This document shows, piece by piece, positions 1 to 12,500 of a DNA stretch of 64,000 nucleotides. The DNA lies in the NCBI GenBank assembly GCA_030737835.1, contig CM060850.1:15846734-15910733 (forward strand), given 5' to 3'. The notes under the pieces are model-generated. The model made no database searches. It was not told where the DNA came from and saw only the letters and a list, made by a program, of their open reading frames with translations. Position numbers and translations under genes: made by a program. Origin of the DNA: Acorus gramineus (lineage: Eukaryota; Streptophyta; Magnoliopsida; Acorales; Acoraceae). Each line of letters opens with the position of its first letter. Positions within the stretch are counted from its first letter, which is position 1.

Positions 1-1517
1 CGAGCATCAGGCTACCAAATGGCCAGCATCTAAATGATCCAAGCAACTGTTTGAATGACTTCAGAATAAATATAAAAAACACAGTTTTTTGACCGAGTCT
101 GTTTTGAAATCATTTGTAAAAGGGTCTTTCTAAACTTGATTTTTTTCCACGCATGAGACAACTTTTCCAGGGAGTTCTTGAGTGTTTATGAGATTGAAAA
201 ATTTTGAATAAGTTTTTTAGAACTCAGTTGGCCTTAATTCTATGTAGAAAATTTTCATTGAAAAATCTTGTTTAGTCTAATTATCCAAATCACAGATATT
301 TTCCTTAATTTTTTTTTATTTTTTCGATTTTCTAAACATCAGTTTTGAGATTTAGATTGTTAGATGAAAATCTAAAACTTCTTGGACCTGAGCATGTGGG
401 AGGAGGCCTGAGTTCCTGTGAGAGGGTCTGAAGACATGCAGTTTTGTCTTCATGGATCATTGGACTCCAAGCAAACTTGGCCAGAAGTATTTATGTGGCT
501 TGAGTGTGGGGCCCAGTATAAGAATTAAGAAAGTGTGAAAAGGTAACAATGAGTTTCTAGGAACTTAAGGATTCATAATCAATATGTTGCAACTTGCAAG
601 TCAGATTGTAAATTTATACTTCACATCTCTCAGTAGATTTAATCTTTGGACAAGGTTCCGTAGATTTTTCCCAAGGGTTTTTCATATAGAAACCTTTGTG
701 TTCTTGCACTTGAATTTTTTTTATTGATCCGTTTGTCTGCTTTTAAAATCTAATAAGGTTGCAAATTAAATTTAATTTGTTTCCAATTGCAAATCTCAAA
801 AAATTAAATTTTTTATTAGATCTATAAGCCAAATAAATTAAAAACGGTCAATAATTTTAAATAGTCCTATTCATCTTTCCGTAGATCTTGCATAAAAACT
901 CACTGAAGATTCTTAGGTGAGTATCAGTGTAATTCCTACTAGTATGGTAGTATCGGCCCATGAGCACAGGCTTGGAAGTATATATATTCTACCATACAGT
1001 TGGGCAGATAAGTACGATTGCAGAAATCCGTAGTGGAGATTCGTATCGAAATATATTGGAATCTGTTCTTTATCTACCTATTACAGAACTCTGATAATGT
1101 TAAGTTTATTAACTTTTTATACTCCACAGTAATGCATTTTTCCTGCCATTCTGCCTTTCTTTAATGAAATTCTATAATTTTCCTTCATTTTTCATTTTTC
1201 AATCCAATTTTTAGAAGTAGAAAATATAGCAGAAACATGAGTATGATTCATGAGTTTCATATACAAAATACAAATGGCACATTGATACAGGAGGGTTTTC
1301 AGCCTCGTAAAATGCTAATTGATGGACTAATTGGATTTGGTAAATTTATCCCATTTCTTTTTTTACCTCATCAAATAAAGAACTATAAAACTAGATCGAG
1401 CAGACAAAGATACTTGATCGACTTACATCATTGAGTAACCGATTTAAAATTAAAGGTTGTGAATTTAATATCCATTGAACAACTTTAATCTTATTAATCT
1501 CTGTTTCTATGATGCAG
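1..1517 (+). other. Intron (last) of the SRF-like kinase gene
   Basis: AT-rich sequence with no exon I can recognise. The exon downstream begins in phase 0 after an AG at 1516-1517, so this stretch is most simply the last intron of the receptor kinase gene. The kinase exon expected just upstream (ending around an ALCVQ-type motif) is not visible, so it lies left of the window or has been lost. A short open frame runs through the first 90 bases but resembles nothing I know. Confidence 0.5.
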
Positions 1518-1670
1518 TCAGAGCCAGAATTCCGTCCACCCATGTCTGAAGTGGTGCAAGCTTTGGTACGGCTAATGCAGAGGGCAAGCATTGTCAAAAG
1601 GCGTTCTGGAGATGAGCCTGGATTCTCATACAGGATAATGGAACACGAGGCTGCTGAAATACCATTTTGA
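1518..1670 (+). CDS. Terminal exon of STRUBBELIG-receptor-family LRR receptor-like kinase
   Basis: The last 50 codons and TGA stop of a STRUBBELIG-receptor-family (SRF) leucine-rich-repeat receptor-like kinase. The exon opens after a clear AG acceptor and reads [19 protein letters not shown], the conserved end of kinase subdomain XI in SRF proteins. It then has a basic stretch [10 protein letters not shown] and a tail [16 protein letters not shown] that, from memory, most resembles the SRF8-like branch. SRF proteins are plasma-membrane receptors with an extracellular LRR region and an atypical, often catalytically weak, cytoplasmic kinase domain; family members act in organ shape, cell-wall sensing and immunity. 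Only the C-terminal end is here, so it cannot be judged whether the gene is intact; the exon itself has no stop or frameshift. The assignment to SRF is firm, the subfamily is a guess. Confidence 0.85.
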   Translation, partial: SEPEFRPPMSEVVQALVRLMQRASIVKRRSGDEPGFSYRIMEHEAAEIPF

Positions 1671-1972
1671 CTGTACTGAAGATTGCACCATACTGTTGAA
1701 AGCCAAAATTCCCCTCACATGAATCTTAGCATACAAGTACTGCTCGACGTTGATAAAGATGGGTCAGAGACCACACGATCACCTTCTTTGGAAAGAATTT
1801 CCTGTCACTCTGATCTTGGTTATTCCAGTGAAGACTTGTTCACTGGCACGTACATTATCATACATGCGTATAACTGTTACTTTCACTACCATTAGTTTTG
1901 TCGTACCTTTTGTGGCCTTCCTTCTATCAAAGTAGGACACCAATGTCTTCTGCTGGAACAGGATCATACTGT

Positions 1973-1978
1973 AATAAA
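1973..1978 (+). promoter_or_regulatory. Candidate polyadenylation signal of the SRF-like gene
   Basis: AATAAA lies about 300 bases after the stop at 1668-1670, a usual 3'-UTR distance in plants. A T-rich tract follows at 2070-2082. No transcript evidence is available. Confidence 0.4.
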
Positions 1979-2388
1979 AGATATCTTGGGGGATCAGATT
2001 ATTATGCCCACTGTAAATTATCATGTAGTAATCCTTAAATGTAAAAAGTTATCCTTTATTGGTTCTCAGTGTTTTTTTTTCCAGCATATGAGTGGGCAGT
2101 TTTACTGGTTTTCTAGGAGTGCAATGCATTTCTTATGGATGTTTTAGCAGGACGTTATATGTAAAATTTAGTTTATTAGCCCCCTATCTGTTTCTTGAAT
2201 AAGCAAGTGTATAATGGAAGAATAGATTTAAACTCAAATATTATTTTCCTTTTTGGGTTAGAATCGATCTTGATAGCCATGGTTATTTATTCTTGTTTAT
2301 CCATCTAAAATTATGGTCATATTATAATAAGACAAGCACGATAGGCAAAATTTTACATGAACCGAGTAACTAAACAGAAAATTATCTA

Positions 2389-3301
2389 ATTCTTCTAGGA
2401 TGAGCACGTCTAGTTCCACCGATCTTTTTTTTTACCCCACCAATCGGAAAAAAAAAAAAAAAAAAAAATCAGTGTTTTTTCTATTTCCACCGATCCGGTT
2501 AGGTCAATCAAATTTGATCGTCACTTTTAATTTTCGACGATCGAACTTGGTCGTCATTTCATATTTTGGACGACCTAACTTGGTCGTCATTTCAGGTTTT
2601 AGGCGACCGAACTTGGTCGAACAGAATTTGTAATAAAGTTTATAATTTTTTTTCTTGGAAACATAATCTCATGACATATATCCTCCTTGGATCCTTCATG
2701 TCACTCCACGTCTGAGTTGTAATGTAGAGAGAATCAATAATTATTCTTAAATGTAGAACATAAGAACAATTTTTGTTATATAAGTGATGGATAAATTTTC
2801 AAAAGCCAAATATAAAATGTGTTTGGATCAACTGATATGTTTTTTTTTTTTTTCAAACAAAGAATCAGCTGAACTACGAATTCAAACGAAGCTTAAAAAT
2901 GATATATATTTGTCTAATAGGATATTTTTCTATAAAAATTTGAATTAATTGAAAGTATACCTACTTACATTTTTTTCAGTCCCTTAGCTGTTGTTTGGAT
3001 AAAATAATAAATCTAGAATATGATGAATAAACCCAAAATTTTATTTGTTTACAAAGAATAGATAAATATAGTTGTGGATCATGTTCAACCTATTTCGGTT
3101 GCCCAAAACCTAAAATGGCGATCAAGTTCGGTCGTCCAAAACTTAAAATGACGATCAAATCCGGTCGTCCAAAACCTGAATTGGCGATCAAGTTCGATCG
3201 ACTTGAATTGGTGAGAACAGCCAAACATCGGTTTTTTTTTTTTTTGATTGGTGGGGTAAGTGAAACATTTGGTGGGGATAGATGCGCCCGTGATTCTTCT
3301 A
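2389..3301. mobile_element. MULE-type MITE with 9-bp TSD and internal 33-bp repeats
   Basis: The element body is 2398-3292, flanked by identical 9-bp copies of ATTCTTCTA (2389-2397 and 3293-3301). A 9-bp duplication is the signature of Mutator-like transposition. The two ends are inverted copies of each other: a CCACC-rich start, poly-A/T tracts next to CCCCACCAATC at 2434-2445, and GATTGGTGGGG at 3246-3256. Inside each arm a 33-bp unit containing GACGACC-AACTTGGTCGTCA repeats about three times (2536-2620 and, inverted, 3110-3210). The short open frames here are repeat shadows, not genes. Confidence 0.8.
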
Positions 3302-3660
3302 TATTTCTATCTCTGCATAACCATTTTATGTTGGATAAGCTATCTGCGAGCCAAACGGAGGGTGGAGTGGTTAATCTAGGGGTTGAAGTGAAATTTACCA
3401 TAATCCCAATTTATTGAAGAATCCTCTGATAAGTAGTAGATTTCGATGGGGTTCAATTTTAATTAACCCAACTATAGTCTATTCTAGCTCAATAAGTTAA
3501 TATCAACTTTTACTACTAAATGAAATTTTAACCATTTTGAGAATGATTAATCTATTGTTTAACATCCATATCACACTACTATTTATATGACTAAAATCCG
3601 TTTGAATCAACCTCGTTCCGCTTTCATTTGTGTTTTTTTTTATGAAACGGTTGGGAGACC

Positions 3661-3883
3661 CTTTAATTTAATTTAATTTTTTTTTTTTTTGATATCGGAG
3701 GGACCCTTGTGACTGACCTTACGGTTGAGTTAGGAAGGCTACCTTCGCCTGTTTACCCCAGTCCCATGAAAATTCTCCAACAAACAGGTGGGTAAGTCAG
3801 TACCAAAACTCGAACCCAGGACCTATCGGTAACACCGCTAAACCCTGAATCATTGTGCTATGACCACTGGAGACTTTAATTTT
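3661..3883 (-). mobile_element. tRNA-derived SINE, full length
   Basis: On the minus strand, 3873 to 3691 reads as a tRNA-headed SINE. It has an A-box-like GTGGTCATAGCACAATG and a B-box-like GGGTTCGAGTTTTG, then a tRNA-unrelated body ending GGGTCCCTCCGATATC and a poly-A tail (the T run at 3677-3690). It is flanked by CTTTAATTT direct repeats (3661-3669 and 3874-3882), the likely target-site duplication. Three relatives occur in the window at 7532-7639, about 17530-17660 and 34720-34917. Confidence 0.82.
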
Positions 3884-4019
3884 ATTATTAAAATTCGATG
3901 AATGCCCAAAGCATACACAATATAAAAAGAAACACTCTGAACCAGGACCGATAGAAGAGAATTCTATCAAGTACCCCAATTCCAAAATGATAAACCTTTA
4001 CCCTCAATCACAAGTTGCC

Positions 4020-4410
4020 CACCTGAGAAACTCACTCACTTGCCCTCCCACAACACACTCCCAATGTTTAATAAACCTCTCCACTATTTTCCATACATTT
4101 TCAAAATAAATGTGTGTCCCCCTTGAATATTAGATGGTTCCTCGACAACTATAACCCCCATGTGATGGCCGGAACACGAGACTGTAACACTTTAGCTTTC
4201 ACACTTTGATCCCCCTGTTGACTCAACTGCCGACCAACCACCCATAAATCTTCAGTGGACTAGGAATGATTATCAAAGCCCACCGCTAGCTTCAGTTGAT
4301 GCCAAACACGTCGTGCTATCGAACACTCCACCATAATATGAGACGTGGTGTCTTCTCTATTAGCACAAAAATGAACTATCATTAAACCCACCATCGTGCT
4401 ATCAACCTCG
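4020..4410 (-). pseudogene. LINE reverse-transcriptase tail (zf-RVT region) remnant
   Basis: Minus-strand translation gives the layout of the C-terminal zinc-binding region of plant L1-type LINE polyproteins: a segment like IMVECSIARRVWHQLKLAVG followed some 60 residues later by a VPAITWGL-LSRNHLIF block, comparable to the family's usual 'W.IWKERN.RIF' ending. Several stops interrupt it. It is short, decayed and non-functional. The assignment rests on motif spacing only. Confidence 0.5.
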
Positions 4411-4499
4411 TTATGCTTTTATTTTTGTTTATTGCGATGGAGAAAAATCTAATATAATTTTGTTACATATCCACTTAAAATCATAAATTGATAGGGGGA

Positions 4500-6320
4500 G
4501 GGGTTTATTAGATGGATGGGTGGGTAAATTTTTTCTTAATTGGGGTTAACGAGTCATATGTTTTATCTAATGAAATATATATCTTTTTGAAAATGTAGGA
4601 TTGTACGTGAGACTTCATATAAAGACCTATATAAAGACCGCGTGCTTTATTGAACCTCATCCCAATTAGGGTTGATCTTGAAATTAGCCGAGATATATAA
4701 ATGAAGGATTAGGTGAACTCATGAAAAACCCCAATATGTATATATATAAAAAATTGGAGCTGATACATTCAGTTTATTTTACATTCCTGTTTGTAATCTA
4801 GAGGCAATCTCCTTAGCCGCTTTTACATTTCACTAGTGGAGTATATATTGTCTTACTGCATTACATACTACACTGGTGTTGTATATAAAAAATTAATTAT
4901 TTTTTCGTGAAAAAATTGTACTTGTATTTGGTATATATATTTCACTTTTTCATAATAATATGTACTAGATGAGTATGTATTTAAAAAAAAATCAAAATGG
5001 TTGGGCGAAACAAGGGAGACTGAATGCATTATTATGAAAACATTATATATACACGATATAACAATAGATGAGATATTTATTCCACATGTTATATACCTCG
5101 TTTACTGTGAATTATCATATGTCATGTCGTTCTTACTAACATGCCGTGCAGGAATGGCCCACGTGCCTTAAGGCTGGTCTGACACGGTCCATATATCTTA
5201 ATTTGCTGTCACTGTCGTGCCATGCTTTGTTAATACTGTGCCGTGCTAGTTTCTTAACGTGCTGGTCTATTTTATACCTGTAGTGGGGTCTCTAGGCAAC
5301 TTTTTCTGTCTATATCTTGGGTCAGCTCTGATCCTAATTTAACGAGGCATATTTTTTTTTAAAATAAAAGATGAAATATATATATAAAATATATAACATT
5401 TTTAATGAGTTGCAGTGTATTAAAGTGCAAATGATTGTGTTAAAGAGTGTTGTTACAGTCAAGGATTTTTACAATACAAAATATAATTTCATATATCTTG
5501 TTAGCTGGTTAGCCCCCTCCACCCTCTATAACGAGGTATGTTCCTTAGTGAGAATTTTTTACATTTTCAATAAATGATATCATTCAATTTATTATTATAT
5601 ATAAATCACCTTGTATAAAAATACATACCTCAATAAATGAGGCATATGATTTTAAAGAAAATAAAAATGTGTGTAATGCATTTTTAGACTGTAAATACAC
5701 TCAATCAATTTTACCGTTCAAAATGCAACTCACTCATGTTTCTATTTTTCTAAAAATTATATATCTCATTTAATAAGATATATACTTTTATAAAAGTTGA
5801 AATATATATTTCAATTCATTGAATGATATCATCTATAGAAAATGTAAATTTTTTTGAACCAGATATATATCTCGATTCAGTGAGTGGAGGGAGCCAATGA
5901 TATAATATACGATTGTATTTGAGACCGTAAAAAAAAATGTATAACATAGCTCAACATTTGTTGAAGAGCGCTGCTACACTTTGTTCGTTTGCAGTCTTGG
6001 CTGCAATTCTATACATTATGATAACGCGGTATATGAGGTTTTATTATAGTGTATGACAGCAAATTTTTTTAAAGAAAAAATATATTATTGTGTCTTAGTA
6101 TATACTTCATTTTATATAACAATATATAATTCAATGAGAGAGTGTACAGTTAAAAAAAAAAAAAAAAAAAAAATAACTGTGGATTGTAATTGGGTCGCTA
6201 AAGGTGCTGTCCATATTATCATTTACTTTTTTTTCTTGTAAACTGTTCACCCAGCCATTTCAAGATGATACGGATACCTGGTCTTCCCATGTCCCTTCCC
6301 CTCCACAATAATAATCCTTT
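4500..6320. other. AT-rich intergenic stretch
   Basis: No gene seen. It contains many ATATAT tracts, and short palindromic motifs around GAAATATATATTTC that suggest decayed MITEs (4560-4620, 5360-5600, 5760-5880). At 5138-5275 lies a GTGCCGTGC/GGCCCACGTGCC-rich block that looks like another degenerate hAT-type fragment. Confidence 0.4.
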
Positions 6321-6332
6321 CAGTTGAACTAT

Positions 6333-6369
6333 TAAAAAAAAGAAAAAGAAAAAGAAAAAGAAAAAGAAA
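6333..6369. repeat. AAAAAG microsatellite in the RBCX1 leader
   Basis: About six tandem copies of a AAAAAG hexamer lie roughly 70-110 bases before the RBCX1 start codon, in the region expected to be its promoter or 5' UTR. Confidence 0.7.
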
Positions 6370-6439
6370 ATGGTGCAACCATTTCATACGCCATCAGAGA
6401 AACTGAAAAAACCGAAACCAAGAAAAAAAAAATAAAAAA

Positions 6440-6584
6440 ATGGAGGCGTCCGGCGCGATAGCTCTTTCAACATCCACAGTTCCATTGCTCCGCCTCCGAT
6501 CACAGTCATCAGCCCACCACCGTTTCTCCGTCCGCCGCAAGGCCCTCCTCCGTCCCCCTCGCTGTCAAAAGATGTTCGTCCCCG
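6440..6584 (+). CDS. RBCX1: RBCX1 exon 1 (transit peptide)
   Basis: The ATG at 6440 is the first in frame and sits after an A-rich context. The exon encodes 48 codons plus one base and reads MEASGAIALSTSTVPLLRLR onward with many Ser/Arg/Leu, typical of a plastid targeting peptide, to KMFVP. The donor is CCCG|GTTAGT; reading on would hit TAG at once. The intron that follows is only 94 bases. Confidence 0.9.
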
Positions 6585-9500
6585 GTTAGTTTATCTATCT
6601 TTTTATGTTCTTTGTTGTCTGTTCTTTTTTTTTTGGGGGTTTTGATTTGATGGTGGTGGTGGTGGTGAATGATTGAAGGATTCGGGGAGGCTTCGCCGGA
6701 AGCGAAGGCCGCGAAGAACCTCCAAGATTTCTTCACTTACGTAGCAGTCAGAGTCGTCCTTGGGCAGCTTGAGGTCTTCCCTTCCCTCCACCCAATCTCA
6801 ATTGATTATATTTGTGCTTCTTTATCTCTGTTTGTAATGGACGCAATCGGTTGGGGAAAATTGCGTTGTGTTAAGTATGATAGTGGACCAGTTTTTTAAG
6901 TGAATGCTAAATTGGGGTTTGAAATACAAGGGGTTGCTGATACAGTTGGATACTTTTTGTAGCCTTATTTGCAGTTGTCATGTCTCTAATACAATATATT
7001 AAATCGCCTGACATAGTTTATACTTTACTATGTGAGCGTATGCTCTATTATGGAAAACATAAAAATATATGCATTCAATTCATTCGAGCATGTAATTTAC
7101 TTCATTAGACTATGATATAATTCCAAAAAAAAAGGAAAAATTCGTGTGCGGATTGCAAATGAGGCTGCAAAAAGGACTGAGCATAGGATTTTCCATGTTT
7201 AAGCATTGGAAATTTTTTAAAAGATAATGTTACCTAGAGCCCTTTGTGCAGCCTCATGTTCAACACCCACGTGCTTTGATGTTTTTTTTGAAAGTGTACT
7301 TCATGTGATGAAGCATGTTCATAAAAAATGAATCATATAGTTTAATCATATTTATATATACACTTATGGAAAAAAGGAAAAACATATGTGCTTTATTTAA
7401 CAAAGCATATACCTCATTAGTGAAATGAGATTGCATGCAATGCTGGAAATAAGGACCATGCATAACAGGACTAAAAAAAAAGCCTGATAATTGTTAATAC
7501 CAAAATAGAAGACCTGACAATGGAAGTTCTTCCCCCCAGTGGCTATAACACAACGGTTCAGGGCTTACCTGCGTTAAGGGTAGGTCTTAGGTTTGAGTCT
7601 TAATGCTGACTTACTCACCTGAACCGATAAAAAAAAAAAGACAATGGAAGTTCTTGTAGCTTTATGTATTGTTCAAGTGGTAAAGTACATTCTTGTAACT
7701 ACAGTCTCTTTTAGTGGGATTAATCCTCTAACATAGACTTGTCATTGTAACTCCTTTGTAAGTTTTGATTGATATCCAATAAAAAATTTTCTTACGAAGA
7801 ATATAACCAAAATAGAGCATTAGGCATTTAAATTTATTGATGCTAGGATCAGAGGGGGGAGTAGTTGGGATTATCAGAAAGTGTAATGCTGGAATAAGCC
7901 ACTTTTAATATCTTCTGTCCTTCGTTTAGAAGGATGGGGAAGTTGGTGAAGATGTATCAGATGTGATGAAAAACGGAGTTTCTGAAATAGAGAGGAGCTT
8001 AATGGTATGTTTGTTAAGATTTTCATACAATATATATTCTTGCATAAATTGGAGTGTTGGGCAGTTGAGAACACGTGTAGAAGACAAGTGTACAGAAGAT
8101 TGAGAGTGCTAAGGTGGACGAGTGATCAATCAAACTCCCAAGGCCTAGTTTGTAAGGGAATAAGTAGTGACATGAGGGGATAAGTGACAAAATAAGTGGT
8201 TGAAGAATGACTTTTTTTATTTTTTATTTTTTTTAATACCAAAAGGGGATAAAGTGATTGAGGATTTTTTTGTTCCGCGTAAAGGCTAGATAACACTCAT
8301 CCCTTCTTTTTATCCTAATTTGACAAATGTAAATAAAAAGAAAATCTATTGCCCTTTTATCGCCTATAACCATGAAAAGTTATCCTCGAAATCTTGTCCT
8401 CTTGCGGCCTTGTCAAACTAAACCTAAAGGACTAACTTCACAACATAAAACTAAAGTGGATGAGGTGTAGGAGAATTGCTTATGATAGTTCAGCCATATG
8501 TGATTAACATAAACTGGAGTAGCTCCAATGTAGAAAGTATCTTGTGTTCAAGTGGAGGGTCCAAAAGAAGGGTAGACGAAAATTTGGGTGGAATTATGAG
8601 GACTGAAAGTAATGTACTATTGCTAAAGGAAAAGCAAGGATTAACAATTAACCAAAATCTAGACAAGAGAATTCATTATCATTTGAGGGAGGGAAATCCA
8701 GTCAAAGCTGGAATGCATCCCCTCAAATGTTAATGGGTCTTATGCCAATTACATTGATAGCAAAGAACTTAAAGTCAGGAACTACAAAAGAACTACCAAC
8801 GAATTCAGTCAAGGCTGGATTGCATCTCCTCAAATGTTAATGGGTCTTGTGCCATTTACATTGATAGCAAAGAACTTAAAGTCAGGAACTACAAAAGAAC
8901 TACCAATGAATTCCTGAGAGTATCAGCCTTCAGGATCTGATATGATTGCGGTGGAGGCACTTATTAGCAAAACAAAAACAATGGGGTGGTGAGGTTAAGA
9001 AGCCCTGTAACTGGTTCTAGGATGGATTGTTCTGTTCCTGTCCTAAAGGAGGATGGCTTCAAGGTCAGAAGGAATGACATGAAGGGGGAAGGAGGCGCTC
9101 CCCTTGGATTGTTAGAAACTTGTGAGAAAATCAGCTGCGTTATTCCCCTCTTTTACAGTGTGGGACATCCTCCGGTGGGCTAACTTCTCAATGTGTTATA
9201 TGTTTTTCTAGCTGCCCTAGAGGCATGGAAGAACCTCAAATATTTCTCCCCAATAGTTAGCCAGTTTTGTCTTCTGGCGAAGCATAGACTCTTCAACATC
9301 AAGAGACTCTTGGTATGATTTCCTGGCCATGAGCTCCTGTTTAATTAAAAAGGGATTGAGAGGGTCAGAAAGTAAAGATGAGTAGATGACTGGACATATT
9401 CAAGGCTCTGCCTATCCAATCTCAACCTGTTTTAATAATCCCAAATACACTAAGGTTCCACTCTTTCTGCCTCTCTGTGAGTTTGAGCTTTTGCACATGA

Positions 9501-12500
9501 CAGAACAAGGGGTGACCCTGAAAGGAAGTATTCCAAGCCCCTTAAACGACCTCCAAAAAGCCAGGGTGTGAAGCCCAAGCAGTAGGCTTGTCAATGGATC
9601 AGATTTGGGCCCGGTCAGGGTGGACTCAGAGAAAGATATCAACAAAGGGTTCAGGATGAGCTGTAATCCTCTCATGATTGACCAAGAACCTATAGTCTAC
9701 CCCTTATCCAGGTTTGCTGAAAATTACTCCGTGATAGAGTATGGACCGAAGCCTTAAATCATTAAGACCACATTGTTGAATGCAAGCATTGAACCTGAGA
9801 AGTTGTTGAGCTTGAAGTGGATAAACCTCATTGAAGTCCCTTCCTACAGCCCATATGGTGTTCCAAGTGTTCTGAGCTATTGAACATAAGGTCCACAAAA
9901 CAGAGTTTTCAGAATTAATAATTGAGGCATACACTGTAGTGATGAACTGCACCTGGTCTGTGAGATGTGAATGATCCTTCAGTGGGTGTACTGACTTGGG
10001 TACGTATGGACGTGGACCTTAAGTCCATCCAGCTTCCAATATAGCCAGATTCTGCGGAGTAAGAATCACTTGCCAAAAGGTTGCGCCTCATTTAGGGAGG
10101 ATATCTCCACCAATAGCCTGACAATTATTCTGTGAAACCTTAGTTTCAAGTAGGCTGAAAAAAGAGGCCTGTGAAGTTTAAGATAATTTCAAATATCCAA
10201 CTGCTTGTCCTTTCTATAATCCCTCTGATGTTCCAAAAGGTAAGATTATGATGAGGGAGGCAAAAAATAAAATAAAAAGAGAGAAAGATCATCTTTTGAA
10301 TGCAATGAAACTATTTTCTTTCACTTATTATTGCTCTCTGTCACATTCCATGGATATATTGTGAATCCCTTGAACATTTTATCATCTTATGATTGTTTTC
10401 TTGATTAGAGTTATAATCCCGAGGCTCATGAGGACTTGAAGGAATTTATGAGCAGAAATTCTTTGAATGACGGGGACAACTTTTGTAGAAATTTGATGCG
10501 TGAATCTCCAAATCATAAGGCTCTTGGTAAGTATTTTATTATTTAATTAGGTACTATTTGGAGAGCTATGATTCTGCAAGTCATTTCCCTTTGCAAGCTC
10601 TGGATTTTATGTGACTTCTGGTGTGGTAATAATTATTTGTCATTTTCCTATTTGTATGTTTATATATTATCATATTCTATAGTCATAAGATACTAATAGC
10701 TAAGGATTCTTTAAATTTCGAGGGTTGAGTATGGCGCTTTGATGCAAGACGGATACGATGAAGGGATATGTGATGATGATTAGGGTTAGGGTTAGGGTTG
10801 GGATATGTGGTTTGAGAAAATAAAATTAAAAAAGATAGATTCTAAGGCATCACACCCAAGAAGGTTAGGGTTTCACATCCTAGGGCTTCAAGAAAATTAA
10901 GGTTTCACACCCTCACAAATCCCATTGCAAGATATCTCAAAAAGAAACTTTTTATTCATTCTCAATCTCTCTTAGAGATTACAACTTTATTTAATGAGAA
11001 AGTGATTTAATTTAGATCATTGATCATTCTAAAGATCTATGGTCTAGATTGAACCCTACAATTACTTAAATTACATAACAAACAACGTAAGTGATTTAAT
11101 CTAGGCCATTGATCATCCTAAAATCAATGGTTCACATAAAATCCTACAATTCTTATTCAAAATAAAATAAAAAAACCTAACTAATATCTATCCACAGAGG
11201 AATAAGATTAGATCTCTTCCCCTTCCTCTCTTGATAACATTTAAATGCATCTATTGACTTGATGTCCCCATCAATTCTCCCCTTGTTTGAGAAAACTCGT
11301 CCTCGAGTTTTAGATAATGATATAACTCGAAGATCATGAGGTTCTTGTTGCGTGTATCTGAAAGGATCCTGATGGAAAAGTAAAATCTTCAATTGCGGCC
11401 TTTCACCAAATATTTGTCGGGGAAATATTAAGTCCACCTGTTGTTCTATCACCGTATAAATTTCTTTTGGATTGCCGATCTCTATAGCAATTTCCTTGCA
11501 AGTTGGTGGTTGTTGTAAAACATGCATCAGAGGCGGTTGTTGTGAAACAGGCATAGGAGGCGGTTGTTATGAAATAGGTATCCGATCTTCCACTAATGAA
11601 ACATCAACCTTCTCTTGAATTTCATAATTCATTTTTATGTTGTCTCTCTGGAGGTGCATCTTTTGTTGATGTTGATGATCTCGCATCTGGTAATCCTTTA
11701 AGGATAATTTTCTTCTGTATACAAAGCGTATGGTGCATGATCTTGCGTATGGTGTATGATCTCCCTTCATAATCAAATATACATTTTCGAGCTTTTATCC
11801 ATGGCTGACCCAATATAATAGAATGTTTGGATGATGAAAACATGTCACGCTCCATCAAAATATGAAGGTTTCATAGACCATTCAACAAAAGCAGCTTGAT
11901 TTTCTACGATAACTTCCCCAGTCTTACATAACATATCCACAACTGCTTGAGAAATCATATTCTTCTCGAGACTTTCATTGATAATCAAGGACGCACCTTT
12001 CCCATTAGGTAAGCAAATTAGGGTTTTCAGAACGAACATAGAATCAACCTTTTTTTTTTCTTCTTCTTTACTCTCAATGGTATTGCCGATCTGGATGCAA
12101 GGGAGGGACTCACACAGCAACAATAGGGCAGCAACACGAGAAGAATATTGATGGCAGCAACACAAGGGCAGCACGTCAGCAACACGGCAGCAACAAGGGC
12201 AGCAAAATGGGGGCTGTTGGAGGTCCAGGGCAGTAGCAACAGGGGCTGTTGGAGGCCCAGGCAGCAGCAGCAGGGCTGTTGGAAGTCCAGGCAGCAGCAG
12301 CAGGGCTGTTGGAAGTCCAGGCAGCAGCAGCAGGGGCTGTTGGATGTCCAGGCAGCAGCAGCAGAGGCTGTTGGAGGCTTAGATCTAGGGTTTCACACCC
12401 TAGGAACCTTGGCTCTGATACCAAAATTGATGCAGGATGGGATATGATGGAGGGGTATGTGATGATGATTAGGGTTAGGGTTGGGATATGTGGTTTGAGA

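Noticed and set aside
7540-7620. tRNA gene (A and B boxes)
   Set aside because: It does not fold as a tRNA, is followed by poly-A and bounded by a 16-bp TSD, and recurs elsewhere with a shared 3' body; it is a SINE head.
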